The translations under genes and the position numbers were made by a program. From Callipepla californica brunnescens (taxonomy: Eukaryota; Chordata; Aves; Galliformes; Odontophoridae), in assembly GCA_023055505.1 (NCBI GenBank), contig JALIRH010000001.1, positions 8,806,467 through 8,870,466 on the forward strand: 64,000 nucleotides of DNA. Reading direction: 5' to 3'. The notes below the pieces were generated by a model. That model saw only the letters and a program-made list of their open reading frames with translations, was not told the origin of the DNA and did no database searches. Of this stretch, positions 36,650 through 51,233 are shown one piece after another (positions within the stretch are counted from its first letter, which is position 1; each line of letters begins with the position of its first letter).

Positions 36650-38681
36650 CACCTATCTGCAAACGAAGTAGATTCTGAAACTATACTACTCTTCCAGACT
36701 TTCTTCACAAATCATGAGAACACACATTCCAGAGCACTTTTAAGTACTTGTTTTAGACTAAGAATCACAAGTCTGAATTCTATTTTCTACTCTGCCTGAA
36801 TCTTTTCTGACTATGATGGGAGCTCGGATACCTATTTTAGATGAATCACTCCATCTCTGTTTGTCCTTTTTATAGACAAAAACAAAACCAAAAAACCAAC
36901 AACAAACACAGGGGTTATAAACTAGTAAGCATTTCTGCTGTCACAGTCTATGCAATTAAGCATGGCTGATTGCCGTTTTCAGACAACCTATTTTTGAAAA
37001 AGAAATATCAAAAAGGGTATGTTTTACATGTTTTTATTGACTTTATACTTACATCAATATTTACTTCTTGATTATGTAATTTTGTTATTAAATTTGACTA
37101 AAATTACCTACCTCTTTCGAAGGAAAATAAGTAGAGAAAAAAATCCACAAGTCTCTACACATTTTCAAGTTCTATTTGGAGAACTCAGACAAAGAAAAAA
37201 CTCAGAAGATAGGTCTGAAATGTAGTCAGTATAGAGAAAAAGGATCAAAATGAGTTCATGCACTGAAACGGGAGCCCCACAACAGCTCAGTCCTTGAGGG
37301 CATGTTAGGTTACAGAACTGTGAAGGAGGCTATGGTGCAGGCCAGAAGACAGAAGATGTGTAGCTGTATATCTTAAACATCAGAGCTGAGACATTGAGTC
37401 TCTGCAACTCAGGTTGGGTACAAAGTTAAAAAGGCAATCTTCTGCCTTTATGCAGAGTTCAAAGAATGAAGAATGTAGAACGCAAATTGTCTGTAAGATC
37501 TGTTCTATTCCACCACAGGTTGATTCACTTTCCTTTTGGATTTACCTCATGCATAAAGCAAGGTGTTACTGATCATTGCAGCATGCATGCTTAGTTCCTG
37601 ATGACCTGAGAAATATCTTGTAGTCAGTACCACACAACAGTTAACAGAAAAAATTGCATTTTCACCGACACGTAACAGCTTTCAGGCTGAGGGAAGCACC
37701 AGTAGAGAAAATCTTGCTCCAGTTTGTGAAAGCAAAATCAAGTTTTTGTTTAGTTGCTTGAAAATCAGTCTATTTACTTTACTGTTTTCAATGTTTATGA
37801 AGCACTTTATTACCTCATTCCATTATCCAGTGCATTTTCATTTATTTAGATTTTGTGGTAATAAGATAAATAAATTACCATATGGCATTCACTGACTAAA
37901 TGTTGTGTAAAACTGGAGATACAGTGCCCCTCAAAAAAAATGTGCAATTTGGCTTTACTTCAAAAAAATATTTTAACCCTGCTTTCAGTAAGTCTTGATG
38001 TTCATTACCTATTTTAATGGAAGCTAATTTCATCTTAATCTGATTTCTAAAAAAACTACATTCCAACTACAGTTAAATAATTTTATTTCTGCATAATAGC
38101 AAAATGCAGCCTTTCTGTATAATCCAACAGTGAAAAATTTCATGATTATACCTTAGGCTCATGAGAATTGTTGTTTTCTCCTCCTACAGTCATGTTATTT
38201 TGGTTATCTCTTCTCATTGTTATTCTGTTAAAATAAAATTAATCATCCTCGCTTGTGGTTTCAGAAGAAAATGCTTGAAAATATTAATCCTGTGTGTAAT
38301 CTCTAAATGCCAAAGTCAAATAAAAAGAGCCTGCAGTATATTTATCTTTGCAACTTGTAATTTTTAAGCCAGTACTACCATTTTTCAACACTAGAAATTG
38401 CAATTGGAAAGAACAGGTTCTATTTTAAAACTGCTTCCAAAAGCAGCGATTAAGAAACGTACAGGGGTTTTGTTTGTCTGTTTGTTTGTTTTGTAAATGC
38501 ATGACTATAAATAATTTCACAGATTAAGCAATTTTGAAAACCAGTATTAATGACACTAATCTATATAACAGCTTAGACCTTGGCAATTTGGAATGTATGA
38601 GATATTAAAATTGTTGTTCAAAAAGTGTAATATTCAGATATACTACACTTCAGCAGTGAAAATGTAAATTTACATGACATC
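36650..38681. other. AT-rich unique stretch, no gene seen
   Basis: No gene recognised. An A/C-rich run occurs at about 36879-36908 and a (TTTG)n-like run at about 38467-38492. Confidence 0.55.
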
Positions 38682-39249
38682 TCAAGGAGGTGATTCTCTC
38701 TCTCACATCAGACCCTGCTTGAAATTTTGCATTCAGCTCTGGGGCCCTCAGCATAAGAAGGACATGGATCTGTTGGAGCAAATCCAGAGGAGGTCATGAG
38801 GATGATAAGAGGGCTGTTGCAGCTCCCCTAAGAAGACAGGTTAAGGTAGCTGGTGTTATTCAACTTCGAGAGGGCTCTGAGAAGACCCTATAGCCTTCCA
38901 GATCTTAAAAGGGGCTTACAGGAAAGATGGGGAGGTACTTTTCCTGACAGGAAGTGTAAGTGGCAGGAAAAGAGGAAAAAATTTTTAAACTAAAAGAGAG
39001 GAGTTTCAGATTAGGTATTTTAAAATAATTCTTTATGGTGAGGGTGGTGAGGCACTGGAACAGTTTGCCCAAAGAAGCTGTGGATACCCCATTTCTGGAA
39101 GTGTTCAAGTCCAGGTTGGACAGGGCCATGGACAACCTAAAGTAGTACTTGCACTAGCGGTTGGCAACCCTGCCTGAGGCAGCAAGATTGGAACCTAGTG
39201 ATCCTTGAGATCCCTTCCAATTCAACCCATTCTTTGATTCATTGATTCT
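38682..39249 (+). mobile_element. CR1 retrotransposon, 5'-truncated
   Basis: Plus-strand CR1 beginning near the end of ORF2 ('ggtgattctctctctcacat', 'ttcagctctggggccctcag', 'aagaaggacatggatctgtt') and running through the UTR ('gtggtgaggcactggaacag', 'gtccaggttggacagggcca', 'tgatccttgagatcccttcc') to the tail 'ttctttgattcattgattct'. Frames are broken. A second CR1 tail follows immediately. Confidence 0.92.
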
Positions 39250-39286
39250 AAGGTCTTCTCCAATCCAAGCCATTCTATGATTCCAC
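39250..39286 (+). mobile_element. Second CR1 3' tail in tandem
   Basis: The sequence 'aggtcttctccaatccaagc' plus 'cattctatgattcc' repeats the last part of a CR1 3' UTR and tail directly after the tail of the preceding element. It is either a very short separate insertion or a small duplication of the end. Confidence 0.75.
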
Positions 39287-39291
39287 AACTG

Positions 39292-39325
39292 TAAAAAATA
39301 AATAAATAAAAATAAAAAAATAACA
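39292..39325 (+). repeat. A-rich (TAAA)n-like tract
   Basis: An A-rich tract with imperfect AAAT/TAAA units just after the tandem CR1 tails. Simple-sequence repeat. Confidence 0.75.
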
Positions 39326-42300
39326 TTAAATCTTGACCTTAAAAGGAAGTGAACAAAATCTTTAGACTATATAGACCCTGTTCAGGAAATTTTCTATTAC
39401 ATTTAATAGAAAACAAAACATCTAAGTATCCAAGTGAGGTTTTTGTATTACCAATTAAAATAAAAATAACATATGTCATGGCAGTAGTCCAAAGGAAATT
39501 TTCCAAGGTATATCAACTTCATTAACTGTCAGACTATTGCATGCCATCCATCAAATATTCTCCAAACAATATGACAAAAACTTTACGGTAGGGCTGTCCT
39601 GGCCAGAAAAGTGTTAGAAAAGTATATGTTTCATGTTGTTTTTTCAGTGTACATTAATGAGGGGTAAAAATGTGCTCTAAGCTATTTCTATCTTCACCTC
39701 ATTTGCAAGTGCCATAGGCTTTTAGCAGAGATAGAAGTATGCGCACTTGTGTCTTAGTTGCAGCTTTCAATCATGTTTCCACTTTGGGTTTTATACAGTG
39801 GAGTAATGGCCAGATGCAACAGATGATCTGTGTGTGCGCTGGCACATATTCTTCCCACATGCATAATAGATCAGATACCTAGGCTAGATGTTATTTTTTC
39901 AAAACAATTCAATAAATGAGGCACTAGGAAATTCTGGCATTAGAAAATGAAATGCTGTAGCATAATCAGTCAACAAAGAAAAGTATAATAGTGGAAAGCA
40001 GAACATGAAAGCTAAGTAATTAAATCTGGCATGCGCATCATCAAGTCAAATTATCGTTTCTTATGAACAAATGTGGGAGAAGCATTTGTGAAGGACACGG
40101 CATAGCCTTCATCTTCTTTTCAAGTGTTGTATAAAATTATAGCAAGATTGTGTTTTATTTAGACTGGCCGTGTTCCTAGAAAGCACTAGTTGTGAAGCAC
40201 AGAGCCTGAAATAGCAGCTTTTTATTTGTACTCCAAGCTCTAGAGCATTGTCTGTTCAATTGCTTACAGATCAGGCTGCTCAGTAGTTTTCATAAGCACT
40301 TGAACAGTGTGAATAAATTGTACTGACAAGGCTGACAGCTCCATATCCAGCCTAAGAAAGGTCTGAAAGGCTTTAAACTTTTCCTTTTTCATTCATTGAA
40401 GGGTGCTTCTTGTGTACAATACATTAGACTCCGTTCTTTACAAGATTCCCCTTTTCCTCTCACATACAAAGTTTCTGGCAAAATGAAAAAAGTTTCCTAC
40501 CATTTGTCTCTAAAGAAAGCATTTTAAATCAATCAGTCTCAAAATATAACTTTAAAGATCAAAGGAAAGCTGTCAGTGTATGTGAGCACAATAAAGTGTT
40601 CTTAATAAATTCACTACTGGCAGAGGGCCAGTGCCTTTCCAATTTCTAATCCTTTCCAATTCTGCTACAGACAAAAATAAAAATAGAATACTATTTTCTT
40701 AAAATAATTTCTAGGCTTCCAGGTCTATATTCAGCTTTTCTTTAAAAGAACTGTCCCTTTATTTTTGATTTGACAAAACTTAGTTTTAATCCTCCCCAAA
40801 TTATCCTCCTACTCCCAAACAAAGATCACTTAGAGTTGAAGTTCCCACAATTTCTGTGCCTTCTATTAAAGCAGGAGTGACAAACTTAACCTTAAAGACA
40901 CAATGCTTTGCAACTTACCACTGTTAAGAAATAAAGGCAACTGTGTCAATACCTCTGAGAAAATTATTCCTTTTTTAAAAAAATTGACCCACTGGCATTT
41001 TCAGAACTCCAGAGACAGATAAATTGAAGCAAACGTCATGTATTTATAGTCAGATTACATGTCTTCTTTCATTCTATACGAAAACATCCTGGTTAGAAAA
41101 ATGCATTTATATTTTCAGTGGAAGAGGCTAGCAGTAGTCTGACAGCTCACAGCATTCTGAAGAGCTTCCAAAGCCTCACTGTATCAAATACGCAACTGTC
41201 GCTCTCTCACATTAGATACAACAGGAATTCCCAAATTTTGTGCACAGAGGATTATACTCTCTGCTTCCCAGGGGGCAAATAGATCAATTTAATCTGCATG
41301 CAGATTGAGAAAGCTTATTATGCAGAGATCTACCTCCTCATTTTTCAAGCAAAGAGAACAGTTTTATCAATGTAATTTTATTACAGGAGAAATTTAGGAG
41401 CCAGTGTCATCTTGATTTTTCATTTTTCTTCCTCTCTTTTAATGCAAAAGACAGTAGAAGTTTATCGCATTGTCTAATATACTCTTCTGACCCTTACTGC
41501 TGCACTGGTGCCTAATATGCCAGTATTTCTGCCTTCCTTTGTGCAAAGCCTCTAGTGTTTTCTGAAAAACTTCATAACATCTGCCTTTAACATCAGAGTT
41601 TGCTAGGTTCTGAAATTTTTCCTTATTTTCAGCTAATCAATAGATGATAAAAGAATTGTACTTCTTTGAAAGGTGTCGTATCTGCCTTAAAAATGAACAG
41701 CTAGATTGTTTTTTCCCTGAACTGAAGCAAAAAGAGGAAATGTGTCCCACTGTGCTCCATCCATCTTTTCACTATGTCTACCTCATGGTTTCATTGTGAA
41801 TTCCTTGATGCAGCTGTTGGCCTCCTGTAGCATGCTTTTATAGCTAGACATGAGCACACAAACAGATGTGTTTGTGTGTAGTTCCCGGAACAGTGGGTCA
41901 CAGGTTACCACTGCTTTAACATTAAATAGAAAGGAATAGAAGAAATGAGGCAAAACTACGACTTCATATATCCCAGAATGTGTTACTGTTTTCAGTTTCA
42001 AGGCCAGTATCAGAATAATTACACTGCGGTAAGACAAAATAAGAAGAAAATACCAAATGTACAAGAGGAAATCTTCACATGGTCATAAAGTGAAAGTGGA
42101 AAGAATTGTTAGAGCTGTCTAAGGCCAATGTCTGTTGATTATTTTTCTATTATGAAAAAAAACAAACAATAACATAAGCTTGTACAGCACATGAAAACAC
42201 ACATCAAATTGTTGGCAGCATTTCAGCTTCCAAATGCAGCAAATGTTGAAACATATTTAAAGTTCTTTCTCGGTCTTTAAATCTTGTTTTATCTCCTGTC

Positions 42301-45300
42301 ATTTATGTGACATGAACTGAAATTTTTGACAGAAGAAGTAACTGCCAGTGCTCTGCACCCAGAGATGATCCAATGGCAGCTGAATTCAAAGGGAGTTGTT
42401 CCCCTGACTTCAGTGGAAGACAAGTGACATCCTCCATCAAACAAAAACCCAATTAGGAGGGAATACAATCTGAGCAATCAGCTCAAAACAGCATTTACCT
42501 CAGATAATCCTCAAATTCCCCAAACTCTTCCTTCAATGAACCATTAGAAATGAGTCTGACTCGGGAAGCTCAGGTGCCAGAACGTTGCAACTCTGTGCAC
42601 ACAAAAAAAAAAAGCAAAAATGTCTCTTATATTAAGGCCTTTTGTCTGCTGGTTGTTCATTCCTAACCTCTCAGTCATATGAGTTGGCTCAGAGTATGTC
42701 CTTAGCTTACCTAGCAAAACTTCTCTGTAACCACAACGAATAAGCCCATCACTGTCATGCTCACAAAGGAACACTCTGTGTGAGATGGCACACAGTGTGT
42801 GAATGTTCCTGCAGCACTCCCCTCTGAGCACATCCCAGTGCCCCAGCTGAAGTTCTTCTGACAGGATAATTCTTCAGCACAAGATGATTCTGCTCATTGT
42901 GTACTACCCACATGACCACAACTTAAACTATTGTGTCTACATTTTTGAGTTAGAAAAAGGCAAGCTAGTAAAGGAAAAAAAGGAACCTACATCCTTTTTG
43001 AAAATTCTCATATTAACATTATTTCAGAAAGAATCAATGTGAAAAGACAATCAACGATGAGAGGTGGTATAGATTTTCCATAACAGAGGGAAAAAGTTAA
43101 GACAACTCTTGACTCAGAAACATCAGTTAATTTCGAGGTACAGCCATAGTGTTGCAGTTCCTGATGTGAAAATCTTTCACAAACCATCCACCACTGCACA
43201 TGCACAACTCAGTGGTAGCTGTCAGCAATATTTACTTTTAAATCCAGTAACTCCATGATTCCAATCAGTGAGGGCATCCCTTGAGAAAATTTTCATACAA
43301 CAAAAACAACAGCAACAACAAAATAATGTTCAAAGAGCAAAAAAGGAATTAGATACATTACAGGAACTTTTAAAAGTACAGTTTGGGAAAATCTAAAACA
43401 GGCTGACATCTGTCCAGGTCCTCAATACCACACAACTGAGGGGATGGAAGCCCTAGGGCTACTGGCTTTGAATTCCCATATGCTGACTCTTTCCAGATCG
43501 CTGGTACAATGAGAATGGTTTACCAGAATTTATTCATTCTACAGAACCAGCATTGCCCAACAGAAACATGGCCAGAAGTGTTTTGGTCAATTTTAATCGC
43601 ATGCAATGTGATGCTAGATGGAAAGATGTAAACTTACATGGATCAGTGCTGCGTTAAGATTCCATTGCTGAGCGTTGAGATTCTACGGTACAATACTGTT
43701 TCAATTGTGTCAATAATAAACTTTGTTTCCATTGACAGTATGCCCCCTTTCTTCATAAATAAGAAATACACCTTTTATAAAATAATACATTTTAAATCTA
43801 TTTCCTTGATCTCTTCAGACAAAACAAAAAGTACATACATTCTCAGCATTAAAAAAAAACTCCGAAAAGAAGTACCTAGTCAGCATTAAAGCTCCATATT
43901 CAATTTACTGATATGATGTAACAAAGGCCAGAATTAAGTGAAACACAGAGAACAAGCAAGATATGTAGGAGGTGACATAAAATGTTGGTTTACCTACATG
44001 CATTAGAGTAATTGCAATGGAGGAACTTTTTATTCACAGTGTTCTCAAGCTAGTTGATTCTTTGACTTAAGATGCCATAGCCATTTCAACAGAATAACTG
44101 ATGAACAGCTCAGCACTGGGTTGTATGTATGACACATACTGTATGGTGATAAGACACAGGATAAGATAATTAGCAACTAGTGACATGGCCAGATGACATG
44201 CACACTCTGCAGTCATCTTATTTCTATCTTTTCTTTCATCTTTGATATTCCTCTTGTGTCTAATAATGACAAAGTTAAGAAAATGTTGTGACGGTCTGAT
44301 TGAAGAGACTAGGACAAAGAGACAGAAAGATAGAATATTCAATAACGAGGCATGTTAGATTTCTATTCCCCTTTGTCTTTTAATTTTTTTTTTTCTGAAT
44401 ACATTCTGAAGGAGTGCACACTGACTTTTTTTAACACGGAAAACAAACATGCCATACAGCTCATGCATAGATGTGTCAACCTTTTGTGCAACTCCTTAGA
44501 TGGTTGTCTAATAATCCCTACCTCAATTACCATACAAGTGTTATCTTTGGATGACATACAACTCAGCATTTAATAAGAAAGTCCAATTTTCTCCTATTCT
44601 TTTTAGATTGGGTCTTGTTTAGTATTATCCAGTTCTTAAGAAAAATGTTTAAATTTAGGTTCTGCAAATTGTAAATACTTACATATAGCCTATTTTCTTT
44701 GTCATTAACAGAAGTGATGGTCCTTAATTACATTACCCCTGTGGATTATAAGAAAGTGCATAGTCATTTCTAAATCTAGACTGTGTGCATTGTGTTTTCT
44801 GATATGTTATGATCTATTCATAGAACAAAACAAAGATGGAGTGATTTTGCAGTAAGTTTGTGGTTTCAAAATAGTTGTTACTCGCTGTCATTATCCACTA
44901 ATGTGTAGTACACGGAGTACCCAATAGTATGTAATTTAATTTGCTTATCTCTCTCTGTCACCTGGCTCCTTTTTAGACCTATAGTGTCTATAGATTTATT
45001 TGAAATTGTCACGTAGATGTTTCCCGTATACCTTTATTTTTATTCTCTGAGATATCTGGTGAAGAAAAACAGTATCATATTTCTGCCAAATACATTAGTT
45101 ATGTCAGTGACACAATAACATGACAAAATACTAATGTGGAATGGCAGAGTAATGATCCTAAGCTTTTCTTGGCCTGAAGCTAACTAGCTTATTAAGGAAA
45201 TACGTATTTTCTGTGTGATGCAAGTGTTGTTTTTTTATTTCTTTGACAAAAGCTTCTGCTGCGAATGCCCTCATGTCTGAAGAATGTCATTACAAACATA

Positions 45301-48300
45301 ACCTATTGCCAGTGGCATGACTTGCTACATCAGCATTAAGGTTATGATAATTGTCCTTTCAATTATAGTAGCACTTTCTTTCTCCATGCAACTAATGTTA
45401 GAAGAGATAACCTACAATTGTCAGTACAAAGTCTATGGCCAATATTCATCCCGGGATTTTTGAATTTCATGACATAAATCATCGTTTCAATGTTACAATG
45501 CAAATACTTTCTTCTTAAAATTGAGGAAAGTTTTTTCTTTGCTCCATTTTTCTTTTTTAATGTCTTCTTGCACACAGAAGCAAATCCTTCTCACTTGTTT
45601 CATTACTAAAACCAAGATGTATTCCAGAACAAAGATGCACACATTCTCAAGGGGTCATTTTTGTATACTCAAGCATGCCATCTGCACAAAATGCTGTCTA
45701 AGCACACTGCATAATTTTCCTCTAACACTTCTGCATCTATTTTTCTATAAAAACATAAGGTAGTAAAAAAAAAAAAGTTCCTTTTCACAGCGAGTATACT
45801 GCAACCTTTGAAGAAATGCTGCATCGAGTCTTTTCTTCACTTTTGCAAACAGCAATGTTGCTTTTACTCTAATGACTACATTTATACAACTCTACCATAA
45901 AGCTGAGATCAGAAACCAAGTGCTTTTATGCCACATTTGTGTTTATTATCATACCACTTTATAAACCAACTTCTAGATGGTGATCTCTCTAGTTATCAAG
46001 TGGTTTTTTTTGTTGTTGTTTTTTTACTTAGTTGACATGCAGAGATCTATAATAAAGTCAGCCTCTTTATTAGAGCCTTCAGAACTTTGTAATTTCAATA
46101 ATCATGCCAAGTGAGGAATCAGGATGAGAGTCACTTTAATTAATAGTTATAAATAGACCTTCATACTTAGTTCAGTTGTCTACCCATAGATATTTAGTCC
46201 TATTAGAAATACTTGGGTTTGGCAGATATGACACAATAGCAATAGAAGAACCATGCCCTTCTTGTACAGTGGCTGGAGGCCAAACAAGAAACCTTTAGGT
46301 ATCCCAAGAATCTGAATACCTGTGAGTATTGTGGGTGAGCAACAAGTTCAAGTCTTTGGTCTGAAACAGAAAGCCTTAAGTAGGAGTTTATAGCCTAAAA
46401 CAAGTGTCAACACCTATTTTAGAAATATGAGAGTTCTTCTGCAAGACAGATCACTCCCTGATGACAGCAAAGATAGCTCAATACTGGATATCCAGAATAA
46501 GTTTCATTTTAGTTAAGTGAGATTTAGTCTATGCAGTCAACTAGCTCTAACACAAAAACTGAAGGGTCAGCTGGGCAGCTGAATTGCCCTTGAGGTTCCC
46601 TGGACTATATTGAGTTGATCTCTTTTAAGTCTAATGGAAACCTTGACACCCCACCCAAAAGGAGACACCTCAATGTAAGTGCTTTCATGAGCAACCTCAG
46701 CCTTATACTTCACATTTATAGAGCAAATTCTATTCCCTACTTGTGACTGCTAGCAAAGTTTTTCATTATTTCATATTTTCTGTATTCTATGTTGTGAACT
46801 CCAATCTATTTTTCAAATACTCAAACTCACAGTAATAGTTTTCTCCTAACCATTTGTTTTTTACACCTTGATTTTATACCTATTCTTTCCAGAGAGTCAT
46901 CAATTTCACCTCCAAGTGCTGGCTTCCTCTCACACAGTTTGGCTGTGTTCTGCACTCCTCCCATCACAGGGACACTTTGTCCATGGAAAAACTGGGAATT
47001 GTTTCTTCTTTTCTTTAATCGCTGTTATGAGATAAAGGTCAGCTTTGAAGAGCTAAGTGAAGACAATAACTGCAAAATTCTGCAGAGAATGGAAAAGACT
47101 AAGAAAAACATTTAGAAATAGCATAGATCTGGAAAATAACTTGGACATCATTATTTTGTTTGACATTTAATAGGCTTTTCATTTAAATAGCTGAACAAAA
47201 GAATATGAAGAACAGAAGGAAAAAAAAATTTCCACGGGGGTTTGGTTTCCACCTCTGACTTTGATATGCTTAGGGTACTGAGTACTTAGCTAACTACTGC
47301 ATTCATAGAGTAGAAAGATGCATGACAGCACTCTGATCTGGAGCTCAATACAATATTACTTCAAGGCCAAAACTCCACTACAGAAGTCTATTTTTTAAGA
47401 AAGCTTTGAGATTTTTACATGTAGAAGCAAGATAAATTAATTCTGAGGACTATTACACTGTTCAGGTAGTCACACCTAGCGTCCCTAACCTCAATCTTGG
47501 TCCTAAGATTCTTCATTGTGATTATAGAGACTCTTGAAAGCAGAGTCTCATGACAAGTTGTGTGTAAGTAACTCTCACTGGGAATCAGAGAACATAATTG
47601 AAATAAGAAAGTACTAAGACCCTGAATCATTGATTTTTTTCTCCAACAGGAAACTAATTTGACCTGCTAGTCCCTGCCATCTGCTGCTTTTTGTTGGAGA
47701 AGTAACATTATGCTTTTTAATCCCCCTGTTCACTTTCTTCCACATGGTGCAATTTCACTGAATCTTCTGTCTACGTGCATGGTTCCAACAGAGCTATATT
47801 TCTGCCACAAATACTGAAATCTTAGGTAACTGTATTCAATACATTCAAATGCACAGGGCAGATGAGAAATGCTCTTACTGATTCCATGCCTTTTCAGAAA
47901 ACAATAGATGGTGACAAAGTCTTATCAGACTGAGGGGCCAACAAAAGGGAGGAGGGGGACAGATCCGCCAATCCAGAACTGTAGAGACATAGGAGAGAGG
48001 AGTGGGTTCCTTAGGTCATGCCTGTGGTATTTTGCATATTCAGCAACATGAAAATTTTCACTTTGTCCCTTCTTGGTAAAAGTTTGCTGAGAGAACCAGT
48101 GTCAGGCAGGAATCAGAAAACCTTCCCAGAGCTCTGTCTCAGTAACCACATGAGAAGATGCACAGTTCAGAAAGTATTATCCAGCAAATACATGTCTGTG
48201 TTTCAGATATATTCTAAAAATCAACAAACCTGTCCTCTTGCAGAGAAACAGCATGGAAAAATAAGACACATACAGCCACAGATGATTTCTGCCTGACTCA

Positions 48301-51233
48301 CACGTAGCTTCCTTGTTGAAATTTTAAAATATGGGAGGTGCATCTTTAAAAACATTTGCCATTCAACTTAAAGTTTGTCATATCATATGATCTCCTTTTA
48401 ACTGGATTGTTCCCTATCCTTTAGAGTTCACACCTATCGTGTACATTCTGCTGCCCTTCTTTTCCTCTATCCTGTTCCCTTTCTCCGGATTAATTACATG
48501 AATGTCATGCATAGGCTTGTGCAGCTAAAGGACAGAGATGCCACCTTTCTGGTGTATATAATTCCACACAGAATAGGATTCACAGAGGGATCTGAGTTGC
48601 GCTGTTTAAAGTCCTAGCCACTTGAAGGGCTCGGCATGTACACATAATAATTGCTGATAACAGCAGTATTAAAAAGCCAGGGTAAGATGTTCCCTTTAAA
48701 TTGAAAAGCAATTCCTAGCAAGACAGAGTACTGGATTCAGTGCCCCTGTCTGTCTTCTCTTTCTCCAGGGAACACATAAATTAACCAGATTACCCCGTGT
48801 TGTATGATTCACCAGCTTGTGCCAGTTAGTCTCCCGTAGATTTTATATCCTTCACCAGGCTTCACATAATTCACAAATGAACTGCTTACACCTCCAGGAG
48901 AAGAGGAAAGGATTTCTAGTCAACTCTTCTTTAAGAAGAGAAAATATATGAAACTGCAGTAGGAATAACATTCAGCCTATACCACAATATGTTCCAACAA
49001 TAACTTCAGCAGTGATCTCATCAAAAAAACAGTCAAGCGTTTTCTGGAAAGTAATCAAAGGTCTGTTGCAAATGAAACAAATATTTCATCTGCTATTTGG
49101 TTGCAAGTGTTGAACATATGGTGCTCAAAAGCATTTTTCCTCCATTGGAATGCAATAAAAGCCTCAAACATTTTGATTAAATCATTGATCCAGTCCACTG
49201 TCCCATCTTCACAAGTGAGTGCATTGCAATCTGTCTAAGTCTCTTTTTAAACTTACTGTGCAGCAGAAAATGAGATAGGCTCTTAAAAATTTATATGTAT
49301 ATCTATCTTTCTCGTTGCGGCTACAGTCTCTGAATTCTGACAAATGTTAAGGCCAGAAAAATCACTTGATATACCTGATGGGTGAGTTCTGCCAGAAGGG
49401 GAAGTGTGATGTCTGGTGATGCATGACATGAAACACAGTTTGCTCCCACATGTGCACTGTAGTTCCTTAAAACTACATACACACTCTTTTCCAAACTTTT
49501 TATAAAGAGGTTGATGTTTGTTGCTGTCCAGAGCCTGCTGTAGGACTCTGATCTTTTGTTCCATAGCTCTCATTTTTGAGGGTTCTTCCATTTCCTGACC
49601 TGTTCTCTGGGGATGCAGGCCACTACTCAACCTATGATAAGACTTAGATTTAGCTCTCATTGCAAAGTATATGACCTGGCTATGTGCACAGCACTAATCC
49701 CCAAGTCACAGCATTATCTTCCTCTTACATTGCACCATTTGTAGCATGATGAGATCAATATGCAATAACACATGCTCCATAACCAGACTCACAAGGAAGG
49801 ATCATGCCATAGGCAACCTTTTGAACTTCAGCTTACTGCTTTGTAGTCTATTTCATGAATAATAAACGGAGAACTGAAGCAATGTCCAGCCAGAAAAATG
49901 TCCAGGTATTTCAACTCCAGTCCTGCTCTGAGTACAGAAAGGAAGACAGGGTGCCAGCAGGCTGCCCCACACTGTGCTGTAATCCTAGACTTGCTGAGAA
50001 TTACAAGGTTATGCAAGGTTAAGTCAGTAGCCAAGTTCTTCATTTCTATGTGATTAGGCTACCATAAAACACAGGCTGAGTGACACACAGAAGGGAATAG
50101 ATTGATCTGATGCTCTCTGTGCTAATATTTTGCATTTAATGCAGCGAAGAATAAAGTTTGCTTAAGGATAATGGCAGAAACCATGGGAGGACAAGTTCAG
50201 TCTAAAATAATAGATCAGAGCAACTTACTGCTTCAAATTTCCAAAGGTGTAATGGCTTGAAGGTGACTGAATTGAGCCTTTGACATAATATTCCCTTTGT
50301 CCACTTAAGCTCATGGAAAGTCTAATAGTTAATTTTATAGTTCAGTAGTTTTAAATTAAAAAAATACTTTAGCCTTTTGTTCAATAACATTAACATAAAA
50401 TACTGGCAGCACTTCCAAAATTAGCATCCTTAGTAATTGGCAGCTTAAGCCAGTTACTTAGAATGCCTCTATGTAACATTATTGCTTCTTCCATTTGAAA
50501 CCATGTTTTCTGGATTCCTTGCATAAAAAGGCATGTCAGTCCCACTACGAGCTTCCTTAGGCTGAGATGCTATTTGAAATGCGATGCCAATAGTTTCTCT
50601 CAGAAACTACCTATGCTAACAGAACACAACAATATATATCCAATGACCAAACCTGTGAGTATTTATCTGCATTTTTAATTGAACTGTTTTTGAAACATAA
50701 TGAAAAATCTGAGAATTTGTGGTTAAAATACCTGATGACTGTTTAAATATTTTCATACTTAGCTAGTAAGTTTCATCAGAAGTCTTAATTACTTTGGACA
50801 AGTTAATATTTATTATTATAGGTGAAATTAGTAGGTTACCGAGACTACTTAAAAACATCAAGAATAAAGATGCCTTCCCAATTGCAGGGATTATGAGCTG
50901 TCACTTGTTTGAGGTCTGTTGTGTCTGGTTCTTTTTCTCCTGAGGGCAACAGAAAGGAAAAGAGCATCTTCAACATGTAATTGTAATAGGGAGGATTGCC
51001 AGAACAAAATTTTCATCATCTCATTGATAAACTCTAAGCTCTCTCCCCTTTAGATCAGAAATCCACAAGACTTGTGAGTTGCCAGTAGTGTCTGAAAGAC
51101 AGCATAGAAGATTTTTCTAAGTTCTTGAAATTTTTCACAGGAGAAGTTGTAGAACAGATACAAGAGAATCTACAAACATTAAGAACTGTACAGTAGTTCT
51201 TAGAGATGCTTCAGCCAAGGTCTGCCATAAAGA
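39326..51233. other. Longest unique stretch (about 11.9 kb), no gene seen
   Basis: No gene or young transposon recognised. Minor items: an AC-rich run at about 43302-43322, a T/G-rich run at about 46002-46025, a trace of an ancient repeat near 42380-42420, and an open frame of 125 codons on the minus strand at 49283-49660 (see findings). Nothing shows a clear exon with splice sites on both sides. The lack of CR1 over nearly 12 kb, beside dense CR1 clusters, is notable but not by itself proof of function. Confidence 0.55.
42380..42420. repeat. Ancient interspersed repeat trace (probable)
   Basis: 'aaagggagttgttcccctga' followed by 'cttcagtggaag' resembles the conserved GGGAGTTTTGCCATTGACTTCAGTGG pattern of old sauropsid repeats. 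A short, diverged piece; the family is not certain. Confidence 0.4.
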
